Shown here: positions 8,433 to 16,461 of the stretch, in pieces
Layout of the letters: every line of letters starts with the position of its first letter
Position numbering within the stretch: the stretch's first letter is position 1
NCBI RefSeq assembly: GCF_000455245.1
Contig: NZ_HG005168.1
Coordinates: 240,048 to 272,878 of the forward strand
DNA length: 32,831 bases
Direction of reading: 5' to 3'
DNA from: Nesterenkonia massiliensis
Lineage (GTDB): Bacteria > Actinomycetota > Actinomycetes > Actinomycetales > Micrococcaceae
Translations under genes and position numbers: made by a program
Notes under the pieces: model-generated
Database searches by the model: none
Told to the model about the DNA's origin: nothing
What the model saw: the letters and a program-made list of their open reading frames with translations, nothing else

Positions 8433-10145
8433 TCAGCCGGTGGTCAGCTTCTGATCCGGGGTCAGAGCGTCATCCTCGGGCTCGGGATCCTGCTTGCGGG
8501 TGGCAAGCATGGCGACCACGGACTCCACCAGCACCCAGGTGCCAGCCACCAGGATGATGACGTTGAGCGTGAACAGCAGCCAGTTCTCCGCCTGGAAGAA
8601 GTTGCCGATCTGCACAAGTGCGGCGTAGAGGCTCATGACCAGCACGAACACCATGGGGATCAGCACCGGCAGGAACGGGCGGCGCTTGCGCAGCAGCATC
8701 ACGGTGATGATGCCCATAGTCAGCGCAGCCAGCAGCTGGTTGGTAGTGCCGAACAGCGGCCAGATGAGCATGCCGCCAGAACCATCGGCGCCCTGGGAGA
8801 AGGTCAGCGCACCAGCCACCAGCACCGCCACTGCTGTGCCGGCGTAGATGTTGATCCGGACCTTGGCGATCTCGCCGATCTCCTGGACCACAAAGCGCAT
8901 CAGGCGCACACCGGTGTCCATAGTGGTGGCGGCGAAGAGCACTGCCATGGTGGCCAGGATGGTGGCCGACAGGCTCACCGGGATGCCCAGGCCACTGTTG
9001 ACGATGGCGCCGCCGCCCTCCACGAAGACCGGCACACCACCGGCGCTGAAGGAGCTGTAGATCTCTTCCCACTGGGCAACGGTCTGGAAACCAGCGGTGC
9101 AGGCGATGATCGCGCCCAGTGCCAGCAGGCCCTCACCGACAGCACCGAAGTAACCGACGAACTTCGCATCGGTTTCGCGATCCAGCTGCTTAGAGGTGGT
9201 GCCAGTGGCCACTGTGCCGTGGAAGCCGGAGATGGCCCCGCAAGCGATGGTCACAAACAACAGCGGCACAATCGACGGCGCATCCTCGGGCAGGTTGTTG
9301 TTGATAGCCGGTGCAACCACGGTGGGAGTGGCGATCAAGGTGGCGCCGTAGAGGATGCCCAGACCGATGAACAGCTGCACACCATTGATGTAGTCACGCG
9401 GCTGCAGCAGCACCCACACCGGAAGCAGCGAGGCCACTGCGGCATAGATGAACAGCAGCACAATCCACTGGCCATTGGGGTTCAGGCCCAGGAACTCATC
9501 CGGCAGCGTCACCGGGAAGCTGTCACCGAGGACGATGAGTGCGTATAGGGCAACAACGCCCACAGCAGTCACCAGCAGCAGGTTCATCCGGAACCGGTAG
9601 ATCGCCTGGCCCACCAGCAGTGCCACGATCAGTGCACCCCAGGTGGGGATGACCGCGCCGGGCTGGGCCACCAGCAGGTTGGAGATGACGACGGCGAAGG
9701 CGCACACCACCATCAGCAGCAGCAGGAAGACAACCACCAGGAAGAGGTTGCGACCGCGCGGACCGATGTAACGGCCCGAGAGGGTGCCGATGGACTGCCC
9801 CTTATTGCGCTGGGAGGCCCACAGCGCGCCCATGTCATGCATGCCGGCGATGAAGACGGTGCCGATGGTCACCCACAGGAAGGCAGGCAGCCAGCCCCAG
9901 ATCACCGCGACGGCGGGACCCACAATGGGAGCCGCACCGGCCACGGAGGTGAAGTGGTGACCCCAGAGGACGTAACGGTTGGTGGGCACGTAGTCCACGC
10001 CGTCGTTGAATTCATGTGAAGGGGTCTTGAACTCGGCGTTGAGCTTATAGACCTTCTTTGCCAAGAATTTCGAATAGAGGAAATACCCGGTGAGCATCAT
10101 CGCAACACCGATGACTGCTAGCACCAAGGAATTGGGTGCATCCAT
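8433..10145 (-). CDS. cstA: CstA-type carbon starvation protein (peptide/pyruvate transporter)
   Basis: 570-residue polytopic membrane protein with about 15 hydrophobic segments. Family marks are the N-terminal YSKFLAKKVYKL, the NRYVLWGHHFTSVAGAAPIVGPA motif, GMHDMGALWASQRNKGQSIG, GFHGTVATGTTSKQL and the C-terminal WPLFGTTNQLLAALT. E. coli CstA and BtsT (YjiY) import peptides or pyruvate during carbon limitation, and which applies here cannot be told. The ATG at 10145 follows TTGGAGG. The gene heads a row with cory-CC-star and the ArsA-type ATPase. The large open frame on the opposite strand (8427-9548) is a shadow. Confidence 0.93.
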   Translation of the reverse strand: MDAPNSLVLAVIGVAMMLTGYFLYSKFLAKKVYKLNAEFKTPSHEFNDGVDYVPTNRYVLWGHHFTSVAGAAPIVGPAVAVIWGWLPAFLWVTIGTVFIAGMHDMGALWASQRNKGQSIGTLSGRYIGPRGRNLFLVVVFLLLLMVVCAFAVVISNLLVAQPGAVIPTWGALIVALLVGQAIYRFRMNLLLVTAVGVVALYALIVLGDSFPVTLPDEFLGLNPNGQWIVLLFIYAAVASLLPVWVLLQPRDYINGVQLFIGLGILYGATLIATPTVVAPAINNNLPEDAPSIVPLLFVTIACGAISGFHGTVATGTTSKQLDRETDAKFVGYFGAVGEGLLALGAIIACTAGFQTVAQWEEIYSSFSAGGVPVFVEGGGAIVNSGLGIPVSLSATILATMAVLFAATTMDTGVRLMRFVVQEIGEIAKVRINIYAGTAVAVLVAGALTFSQGADGSGGMLIWPLFGTTNQLLAALTMGIITVMLLRKRRPFLPVLIPMVFVLVMSLYAALVQIGNFFQAENWLLFTLNVIILVAGTWVLVESVVAMLATRKQDPEPEDDALTPDQKLTTG

Positions 10146-10181
10146 AGTGGGCCTCCAAAGAACGAGTGAGTGATTCAGCTC

Positions 10182-10187
10182 ATAATA
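10182..10187 (-). promoter_or_regulatory. Candidate -10 element for cstA
   Basis: On the minus strand the run GGATTATTATGAG contains TATTAT, about 36 bases before the cstA ATG, in an otherwise GC-rich stretch. A small inverted repeat (AGGGTG 10192-10197 / CACCCT 10210-10215) lies immediately upstream and could be an operator. No good -35 is seen. Confidence 0.4.
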
Positions 10188-10358
10188 ATCCAGGGTGAGA
10201 CGTGTGTAACACCCTCAGCCTGTGGCGCTGACCAGGTCGTCGGCGATTGTCACAGCGACTGTCCAGGTCAGTTTGGTTCTGTGGGCATAGCGCGCGCCGA
10301 ATGGTACGGCCCCAGATGCGCGGACCCATGAGTACACACTGCGAAGAGAGCTGGACCC

Positions 10359-11762
10359 ATGAGCCCTGAACACAACCGACCCACCACCGGAAGTATGCGC
10401 CCTGGGGAGGCGGCCCATTCCGCCTCCGCCACCGCAGTTCACAATCCGCTGCCTCACGCGAATCCGCTGGAAACTCTGATCATTCTGAGCGAAGTTGAAT
10501 TGCCGACGATTGCTAAGGGGCCCATCATCAGGCGCCCGAAGGTAGTGGGCGTCGTCGAGCGTCTAGGCCTGGAGGCCCGCGCGGTCAAACGCATGCAGAA
10601 GGTGAGCGAGAAATACGGCAAGGGCCCGCTGATGCTCTCGATACCGGGGATGAACATGGCCACGGTGCTGGATCCTGAGCATGTCCACCGCATTCTTGAG
10701 GAGTCTCCGGAACCCTTTGCGCCCGCGGAGATGTTGAAACGCAACGCACTGACACACTTCGAGCCGAAGTCCTCGCTGATCTCCCACGGCGGCGAACGCA
10801 CCCAGCGCCGGAAACTGAATGAGCAGGCGCTAGATCATGGGCATCCCATCCATCGAATGGCCGAGAGTTTCATGCCGGTGGTAGAGCAGGAAGCTGCCGA
10901 GCTGCTGAAAACAGTTGATGCTCAGGGCGGAGTGCTGGCCTACCCGGATTTCTTAGACGCCTGGTTCAAAGTAGTGCGCCGGGTAGTGCTTGGTGAATCC
11001 TACAGAGATGACAAGCAGCTGACGGAGCTGACCGAGAAGCTGCGTGCAGATGGAAACTGGGCGTTCTTCAAGCCGGTGGACAAGACCGGCCGCGAATCAC
11101 TTCTGCAGCAGATCAAGGCTGCCCTGGATGAGGGTGAGTCCGGCAGTATCGCTGCCTTTATGAGCAGCCTGGACATGGGCAGTGAGTCTTCGCCGGAGAA
11201 CCAGATTCCCCAGTGGCTCTTCGCATTCGACCCTGCAGGTATGGCCAGCTTCCGGACGCTGGCGCTGCTGGCCAGCCATCCTGACCGGCTCGATGCTGCC
11301 CGGCTGCAGATCGCCCAGGGGCAGGAGGAGAAGGCACCGATGCTGCCGCTGCTGCGCGCCTCGGTGCTGGAGTCGCTGCGGCTGTGGGCCACCACACCGA
11401 TGATTCTGCGCGAGACCACCCGGGACGTGGAGTTTGAGCACGGGGTGATGCCAGCGGGCACTACGGTGCTGATCTTCGCGCCCTTCTTCCACCGCGATGA
11501 GCGGCATCTGGATTTCGCCCACCGGTTCGCACCCGAGGTATGGGATAAGCCGCGCACCCGGGCTGACTGGCCGTTGGTGCCGTTCTCCGGCGGCACCGCC
11601 ATCTGCCCCGGACGGCATCTGGTCCTGCTGCTGACCTCCAATTTCTTAGCGCAGATTCTGGGCCAACGAGACGTCGAGCTGACCAGCCATACACTGGAAC
11701 CGGGGAACCTGCCGGCTCTGCTGAATAACTTCACCCTGGAGTTCGAGCTCTCCGCACTATGA
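10359..11762 (+). CDS. Cytochrome P450, atypical I-helix
   Basis: 467-residue soluble P450. The heme loop PFSGGTAICPGRHL carries the thiolate ligand Cys416, and the K-helix ExxR is ESLR (Glu338-Arg341). The PERF-like region follows. The I-helix segment FDPAGMASFRTLALLASHP (about 290-308) aligns with the usual (A/G)Gx(D/E)T(T/S), but the acid is Ala296 and the Thr is Ser297, so the normal proton-delivery pair is missing. No ferredoxin or reductase gene is adjacent. An N-terminal tail of about 40 residues is low-complexity. It may be a peroxygenase-like or redirected P450. Substrate unknown. Confidence 0.88.
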   Translation: MSPEHNRPTTGSMRPGEAAHSASATAVHNPLPHANPLETLIILSEVELPTIAKGPIIRRPKVVGVVERLGLEARAVKRMQKVSEKYGKGPLMLSIPGMNMATVLDPEHVHRILEESPEPFAPAEMLKRNALTHFEPKSSLISHGGERTQRRKLNEQALDHGHPIHRMAESFMPVVEQEAAELLKTVDAQGGVLAYPDFLDAWFKVVRRVVLGESYRDDKQLTELTEKLRADGNWAFFKPVDKTGRESLLQQIKAALDEGESGSIAAFMSSLDMGSESSPENQIPQWLFAFDPAGMASFRTLALLASHPDRLDAARLQIAQGQEEKAPMLPLLRASVLESLRLWATTPMILRETTRDVEFEHGVMPAGTTVLIFAPFFHRDERHLDFAHRFAPEVWDKPRTRADWPLVPFSGGTAICPGRHLVLLLTSNFLAQILGQRDVELTSHTLEPGNLPALLNNFTLEFELSAL

Positions 11763-11804
11763 GCTGGTTCTTCCAAAGTTCCGGTACGAGCTCTCGGCTC
11801 GGCG

Positions 11805-11810
11805 TAGGGT
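11805..11810 (+). promoter_or_regulatory. -10 element of a probable leaderless gene
   Basis: TAGGGT occupies positions -12 to -7 relative to the ATG at 11817, and there is no Shine-Dalgarno sequence. Transcription would begin at the start codon itself. Confidence 0.5.
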
Positions 11811-11816
11811 TGCTTC

Positions 11817-12563
11817 ATGGAAGAGTTCCGCCTTAACGCTGATGATCCGGGCCATTCGCTGGAGGACATCTGGCCGCCCTTTGGTCTGCGCATCGAGTCC
11901 CCGCGTCTTGTGCTGCGCCAAATCCGGGAAACTGACTTTCCGCAGTACCTCGCGGCAGCGACCTCGGGAATCAAGAACACTGACCGCAGTCCCTTCATCT
12001 CTCCCTGGGATGAGAATCCGCCCGAGGAGATGGCGAAGAACTCGCTGACCTGGCTGTGGTCCAAACGTTCGAGCATTGGGCCAGATTCTTGGTACCTGAT
12101 GCTGGCGGTCTTCAAGCGCAACGTCGACGGCTCAGAGGGCCCGCTCATCGGGATGCAGGATGCCTTCGCGGAGAACTGGCGCGTGCTGCGCACTATCGGT
12201 TCAGCCAGCTGGCTGCGCAGCGACGAGCAGGGTAACGGATACGGCAAAGAGCAGCGCGCGGCGCTGCTGATGTGGGCTTTTGACCACTTCGGCGCTGAGT
12301 ACGCCGAATCTGGCGCCTATGACTGGAACGAGGCCTCCAAACGGGTGTCCGTCTCACTGGGGTACTTCACCAGCGGGACCCGCCGCGTGGCCGATGCCTA
12401 CGGCAAGCAGGCTGAATGGGAGCTGCAGTTCCGGATGGCCAAGAACGATTTTCTGCGGCCTGCGTGGAACGTCACTGTCAGCGGCAATGAGCGTCTGAAG
12501 GACTTCATGTTGCTCAGCGACCGGCATCTCAGGGACAAGACCGGCGAATCGGCCGCTGAATAG
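11817..12563 (+). CDS. GNAT-family N-acetyltransferase
   Basis: 248-residue protein with a GNAT fold. The beta-1 region is RIESPRLVLRQIRETDFPQYL, and the acetyl-CoA loop is SDEQGNGYGKEQRAALLMWAF (Q-G-N-G-Y-G). The usual C-terminal Asn/Ser region follows (DWNEASKRVSVSLGYFTSGT). It resembles RimJ/RimL-type acetyltransferases that modify protein N-termini or small molecules, with an N-terminal extension of about 25 residues. The substrate cannot be named. It lies 54 bp downstream of the P450 but has its own apparent leaderless promoter. Confidence 0.82.
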   Translation: MEEFRLNADDPGHSLEDIWPPFGLRIESPRLVLRQIRETDFPQYLAAATSGIKNTDRSPFISPWDENPPEEMAKNSLTWLWSKRSSIGPDSWYLMLAVFKRNVDGSEGPLIGMQDAFAENWRVLRTIGSASWLRSDEQGNGYGKEQRAALLMWAFDHFGAEYAESGAYDWNEASKRVSVSLGYFTSGTRRVADAYGKQAEWELQFRMAKNDFLRPAWNVTVSGNERLKDFMLLSDRHLRDKTGESAAE

Positions 12564-12628
12564 TCCAAGCGGCAGGCGATTGTTCGCCACGCATCTGGTG
12601 TGTCAGCGGCGCGTGGAAGGATGAGCCC

Positions 12629-13828
12629 ATGCCAGTGAAGCCTGTGACTGTTTCTGCGCAGTGGGTGCGTGCCGCCGTCGTCGCCGCTCAGCTCATCCCT
12701 GATCCGGCGGGTCCGGGGGAGTACCGGGATGCTGCGGAGGTCCTGCGCGGCATCGGGCTGATACAGCTGGATCCGCTCACCAGGGTCTCCACCGCCCAGC
12801 GGTTGACCAGTTTGACCCGGCTGCCCCGGAAATATCGGGCGGAGTCAGTAGATGCTGCCCTGTGGCCTGCAGAAGCACCTGTTTCTTTCGAATCCTTCAC
12901 CAAAGTGGCCTGTGTCTTCCCGCTGCAGGATTGGCCGCTGCTGCATCTGCGCCGGCAAAAGTTCCGGGAGAAATATGCGCCAACTCTGGGGGAGTCCATC
13001 CGTGCCCAGATTATTGAGGTCGTGGGTTCACAGCCACGTGGTGTTCAGATCGGCACTATCGAAACGGCTCTGGGCTCAGCGCGCACCACCGGGTGGAACT
13101 GGTCTGAGATCAAGCAGGCAGCAGAACTCATGGTGCGCATGGGTGACCTGGTGATCACCTCTAGGCAAGGCGTGGTGCGGCTCTTTGATCTGCCTGAGCG
13201 CGCTCTGCCGCAGCAGCTGCGGGAGGCTGATCAGCTACCCCCGGATGAGTTGCGCGCTGGTCTGGCGCGCCGTGCGGCAGGAAGTCTGGCGGTGATGACC
13301 GTGGCTGATTTCGCCCACCACTATCACCTGAGCCAGACAGATGCGGCACATGGCATCGATTTGGCTGGTCTTGTTCCGGTTGCCGTAGAGGGTTGGAGGG
13401 AGACCGCCTACTGTCTGCCGCAGCTGCTGGAGGAGAACTACGACGACGCCGGACTGGGGGAGGTCAGGCAAGCTCGCCTCATCGGCACCTTCGACCCGCT
13501 GCTTCGTGACCGTGGGCGAGCACGTCGGATCTTCGATTTTGACTACACCTTCGAGGCCTATGTGCCCCGAGATAAGCGTCTATACGGACACTACGTGATG
13601 GCCGTTCTCTCAGGTGCAGAGCTGATCGGGCGTACCGACTTACAACGCGTGGGGGATGTGCTGCAGCTCAATGCCGTCTTCCCCGAGTCGGGGCGGCCGG
13701 CGCGCAGCGTCACCGCCCGGACTAAAGCAGCAGCCTCTACTCTGGCCCGGCAGCTAGGTACAGCCGTTCAGCTGCCTGGTGAGTCCGGTCAGAGCGTGAG
13801 GGTGAACAGCTCACAGACGGTGTCGTAA
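12629..13828 (+). CDS. YcaQ-like winged-helix protein (putative DNA glycosylase)
   Basis: 399-residue protein of the YcaQ/AlkX family (HTH_42, DUF1006). In E. coli and Streptomyces some members excise DNA interstrand crosslinks and alkylated bases through a Q-hydrophobic-D motif. That motif is present as Gln46-Leu47-Asp48 in GLIQLDPLTRV. The C-terminal family block is clear: GTFDPLLRDRGRARRIFDFD, then FEAYVPRDKRLYGHYVMAVL. The ATG at 12629 follows GGAAGGATGAG. The 3' end overlaps the convergent GNAT gene by 40 bp. A repair role is inferred from family and motif. Some family members may do other jobs. Confidence 0.83.
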   Translation: MPVKPVTVSAQWVRAAVVAAQLIPDPAGPGEYRDAAEVLRGIGLIQLDPLTRVSTAQRLTSLTRLPRKYRAESVDAALWPAEAPVSFESFTKVACVFPLQDWPLLHLRRQKFREKYAPTLGESIRAQIIEVVGSQPRGVQIGTIETALGSARTTGWNWSEIKQAAELMVRMGDLVITSRQGVVRLFDLPERALPQQLREADQLPPDELRAGLARRAAGSLAVMTVADFAHHYHLSQTDAAHGIDLAGLVPVAVEGWRETAYCLPQLLEENYDDAGLGEVRQARLIGTFDPLLRDRGRARRIFDFDYTFEAYVPRDKRLYGHYVMAVLSGAELIGRTDLQRVGDVLQLNAVFPESGRPARSVTARTKAAASTLARQLGTAVQLPGESGQSVRVNSSQTVS

Positions 13829-14337
13829 TAGCGCTGTGTCAGACCTGCTGAGGTCATCCCAATGCGGCGGGCCACCGCCTGAGAGGGGTGATTATCCGGA
13901 TGCGTCACCGCCACCAGATCTTGATGGCCGCAATCGCGAGCATGGGCAATGAGTTCGGTGGCAGCTTCAGCCGCGTAGCCCCGACCCCAGGCATCCGGGT
14001 GCAGATGCCAACCAATTTCCACATCTGGGGCGGCGCTGGGATCTGCCTCGCTGATGTCAGCTGAGAAGGGGATGTGCTTCAACAGCGCGAAGCCCAGCGG
14101 AGCTCCATCGGTGATGCCCTCCAGCAGCCAGGCGCCGGTCCCCGGACCGAATAGTCGGCGGTATCGCTGTATCCGATCTAGGGCTTGATCCCTAGTCGGT
14201 TGTACCTGACCTGTGCCGATGAAGCGCATCACGGCACCGCGAGAGTACATGTCCTGGACGAAGTCTGAGTCGGCTGTCACTGGTGGGCGCAGTCGCAGCC
14301 GTGGGGTGGTGATGTTCGGACCCGGTTCAGCTGCCAC
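13789..14337 (-). CDS. GNAT-family N-acetyltransferase
   Basis: 182-residue RimJ/RimL-type acetyltransferase. It has the N-terminal signature ITTPRLRLRPPVTAD, then VEIGWHLHPDAWGRGYAAEAATELIAHA with the acetyl-CoA loop (W-G-R-G-Y-A), and VTHPDNHPSQAVARRIGM at the end of the fold. Substrate unknown. Starts with GTG at 14337, divergent from the next acetyltransferase. Its last 13 codons lie antisense to the 3' end of the YcaQ-like gene. Confidence 0.83.
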   Translation of the reverse strand: MAAEPGPNITTPRLRLRPPVTADSDFVQDMYSRGAVMRFIGTGQVQPTRDQALDRIQRYRRLFGPGTGAWLLEGITDGAPLGFALLKHIPFSADISEADPSAAPDVEIGWHLHPDAWGRGYAAEAATELIAHARDCGHQDLVAVTHPDNHPSQAVARRIGMTSAGLTQRYYDTVCELFTLTL

Positions 14338-14400
14338 GCCTGCCTACTTTCCCGCTACCAATCTGAGCTTCAACCCCACTCTAGGTGGCGGCCTCCCCAG

Positions 14401-14406
14401 TAGGCT
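14401..14406 (+). promoter_or_regulatory. -10 element of a probable leaderless gene
   Basis: TAGGCT at exactly -12 to -7 from the ATG at 14413, with no ribosome site upstream. The spacing is the same as at 11805 and 20521. Confidence 0.5.
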
Positions 14407-14412
14407 GAAGCG

Positions 14413-15018
14413 ATGCAGAATGACTTGGAGTTCGCCGCCACTGAAGCGCTCAGCAACCAGTATGTCCGCTTGGAACCGCTGGGCCACCAGCACCTTGATG
14501 ATCTTATTGCGGCGGTCTCCGAGGGAGACCTCTGGCGCACCTGGTACGCCCGGGTGCCCGCACCGGAGTCCATGGCCGCAGAGATTGATCGCCGCCTAGA
14601 CCTGCAGCGTCAAGGGACGATGGCTCCATGGGCGGTGATCAACCCGCAGACAAACAAGGCAGTGGGTATGACCACCTTCATGAATATCAGTGCACCCAAC
14701 CGCGGACTGGAAATCGGCTCAACCTGGCTGGGACGCAGCGCCCAGGGGACCGCGATGAATCCTGCAGCCAAGCTGCTGTTGCTCCAGCGTGCGTTCGAGG
14801 ACTTGGACTGTCTGCGGGTGGAGTTCCGCACCCACTGGTTCAACCACCAGTCCCGGGCCGCAATCGCCAAACTGGGCGCCAAACAGGAAGCAGTGCTGCG
14901 CAACCATCAGGTCCTCCCCAACGGCACAGTCCGGGACACTGTCATCTTCTCCCTGATCAACAGTGAGTGGCCCACTGCCAAGGTCAACCTTGAGTACCGG
15001 CTCGGCCTGCGCACCTGA
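14413..15018 (+). CDS. GNAT-family N-acetyltransferase (RimL/YdaF-like)
   Basis: 201-residue acetyltransferase. It starts NQYVRLEPLGHQHLDDL and has the variant acetyl-CoA loop typical of this subgroup (GSTWLGRSAQGTAMNPAAKL, with GTxxN in place of GxG). It then shows RVEFRTHWFNHQSRAAIAKLGAKQEAVLRNH and the closing RDTVIFSLINSEW. Probably modifies an amine of a peptide, protein or antibiotic. Substrate unknown. It is followed by the remnant of another gene on the opposite strand. Confidence 0.85.
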   Translation: MQNDLEFAATEALSNQYVRLEPLGHQHLDDLIAAVSEGDLWRTWYARVPAPESMAAEIDRRLDLQRQGTMAPWAVINPQTNKAVGMTTFMNISAPNRGLEIGSTWLGRSAQGTAMNPAAKLLLLQRAFEDLDCLRVEFRTHWFNHQSRAAIAKLGAKQEAVLRNHQVLPNGTVRDTVIFSLINSEWPTAKVNLEYRLGLRT

Positions 15019-15228
15019 CTCGTTGACGCAGTCGAAAAGGTAATCAAGCACAGCCGGCAGCGTGCCTTCACCGAAGACCACGGAAGTTCCATAGCCCACC
15101 AGGAAAATAACCGGGATGGTGAGCAGCACCAGCCAATCTGCACGGGTCCCTATGCGACGTGTGGCTGCCCGTGTAGTCGGAAGCGAATGGCGTACCGCCT
15201 GTGCACGGCGCTCTGCGGCACCCCGGGC
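15019..15228 (-). pseudogene. Remnant of a membrane-protein gene
   Basis: Read on the minus strand, this interval stays open and looks coding: a basic stretch (ATRRIGTRAD) is followed by one strong hydrophobic segment (WLVLLTIPVIFLVGYG) and then TSVVFGEGTLPAVLDYLF, with G/C-rich third positions. It has no proper 5' end, since a TAA occurs just upstream inside the palindromic element. On its 3' side the frame simply runs on, antisense to the acetyltransferase gene. I read it as a fragment cut at both sides. The family is not recognised. A short live membrane protein is the less likely alternative. Confidence 0.4.
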
Positions 15229-15300
15229 CGTTTTACTCGTGGCTGTTTACTTTGCCGGCCTGGATTCGTGCGAGTAATGCAAACAGCCACGAGTAAAACG
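15229..15300. repeat. 72-bp palindromic element, copy A (perfect 20-bp arms)
   Basis: 15229-15248 (CGTTTTACTCGTGGCTGTTT) is the exact reverse complement of 15281-15300, with a 32-nt centre. A second element of exactly the same length, about 81% identical by eye (58 of 72), lies in the same orientation at 16462-16533, on the other side of the nuclease-like gene. It is a REP-like or MITE-like repeat. It could also terminate transcription of the gene at 15331, which ends 31 bp away. Confidence 0.85.
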
Positions 15301-15330
15301 AGAGACGGCGGGACGGCGCCGGCAGGCCCG

Positions 15331-16386
15331 TCACTTAAGAGACAGCCCGGCCCGGAGCAGGCGGCGTCGCAGGCGCTCCGGTTCCCGCAACTCCGCTTTG
15401 CCCCATCGCACCACCCTCCAGCCCAGTTCCTCTATTGCCTCACGCCGGAGTTTTTCCTGGAAATGCACCTCTTCGGCGCTGCGGCCCAGACGCAGGGCCT
15501 CGTCGGCATATTTGACACGCCCGTCCACCTCACCCGCGATGCGCGCCCCAGGCCAGCACATGTCCAGACGGAACGTGCCCAGATGGGTCAGCACTTCGGT
15601 CTGCAGATCAGGAGCAGGAAAGCCGAGACTGTGAAGCACAGCCCGAGACTCAGACTCCAACACGGACTCCGAACGAGCATCGGCGAAGTCCCAGACCCGA
15701 TCCCAAAACGCACTGCGCCGGGCTGACCGCAAGTACGCCCGCCAAGGCTGAATGTTCACCTTCCCCTGCCGTTTCACCGCATCAAGTACCACCACCGCAT
15801 CAGGGAACGGCATACGACTCACCGTGTCCACCAGCACAAGCTCCATCGGCTCGACGCGGTAGATTTCCGGTCCTTCCACGCTACTAAGTGCGCTGGCGGG
15901 GAGTGCCATCCAGGGTGGTTCGGTGCTGCCGTCGGCTATTTCGGCTCGCATCTGGGGGCGAGTCTTGCCCGAGGGCAGCGCAGCTTCCACCAGTTTTGTG
16001 GGGATATTCGGCCAGGTGTCAGTCAGAGCTGGGACCCGCCGCGTACCGTCTGTCCACGGGCCGGAAGACCGGACCAGCACCGCCGGCGGAAGATTCAGCA
16101 GCGGTAGCCCGTGCAGCATCAGGGCTGTCTCGTGGCAGAAGACCGGTGGACTTGGCGCCAGTGCAGTTGCGGCGGTGGCCATACGGTACCGGGTCCAGGG
16201 CGGAGCCTCCTGCCATCGCCTCCTGCTGATGTAGACACCGCGCCGTAGCCGAAGAGCCCGTCCCGATTGAGCGTAGTCGCTGAGTTGCCGACTGGTATGG
16301 ACGCCGTCGTCGCGCAGCGTTGCGAGGATGAGGCGCGCCGGGCCATCGTTAGCCTGTGCCGGCGGCCGGTTCTGGAGTGAACTCAT
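15331..16386 (-). CDS. AbiEi-like N-terminal domain fused to DUF559 (PD-(D/E)XK, Vsr-like) nuclease domain
   Basis: 351 residues. Residues 17-110 resemble the AbiEi-type winged-helix region (SRQLSDYAQSGRALRLRRGVY, then CHETALMLHGLPLL). Residues 238-350 match the DUF559 endonuclease-like fold: acidic helix ESESRAVLHSLGF (Glu246), FRLDMCWPG (Asp275), IAGEVDGRVKY (Glu286, Asp288), then KLRREAIEELGWRVVRW. So a DNA-binding domain joined to a probable nuclease. Such proteins are widespread in actinobacteria and are often annotated as antitoxin-like, yet no AbiEii toxin gene is adjacent. The gene is alone, bracketed by two copies of a 72-bp palindromic element. Its biological role is unknown. Confidence 0.8.
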   Translation of the reverse strand: MSSLQNRPPAQANDGPARLILATLRDDGVHTSRQLSDYAQSGRALRLRRGVYISRRRWQEAPPWTRYRMATAATALAPSPPVFCHETALMLHGLPLLNLPPAVLVRSSGPWTDGTRRVPALTDTWPNIPTKLVEAALPSGKTRPQMRAEIADGSTEPPWMALPASALSSVEGPEIYRVEPMELVLVDTVSRMPFPDAVVVLDAVKRQGKVNIQPWRAYLRSARRSAFWDRVWDFADARSESVLESESRAVLHSLGFPAPDLQTEVLTHLGTFRLDMCWPGARIAGEVDGRVKYADEALRLGRSAEEVHFQEKLRREAIEELGWRVVRWGKAELREPERLRRRLLRAGLSLK

Positions 16387-16461
16387 GGTTTGAAGTATTC
16401 GCCGTTTACCGCTTCAGCGGGACGGGATTATCAAATCTGTGGATAACCCGACTCTGGTCAC

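Noticed and set aside
8427-9548. 373-codon plus-strand open frame, His/Gln-rich
   Set aside because: It is antisense to cstA, whose family motifs are unmistakable. The composition is that of a shadow frame in GC-rich DNA, and there is no ribosome site.
11000-12247. 415-codon minus-strand open frame, Ser/Arg-rich
   Set aside because: It spans the antisense of both the P450 and the GNAT genes. No domain, and the Ser/Arg bias is typical of a shadow frame.
15331-16386. AbiE toxin-antitoxin system
   Set aside because: The N-terminus resembles AbiEi, but no AbiEii nucleotidyltransferase gene is adjacent on either strand, and the C-terminus is a DUF559 nuclease-like domain.
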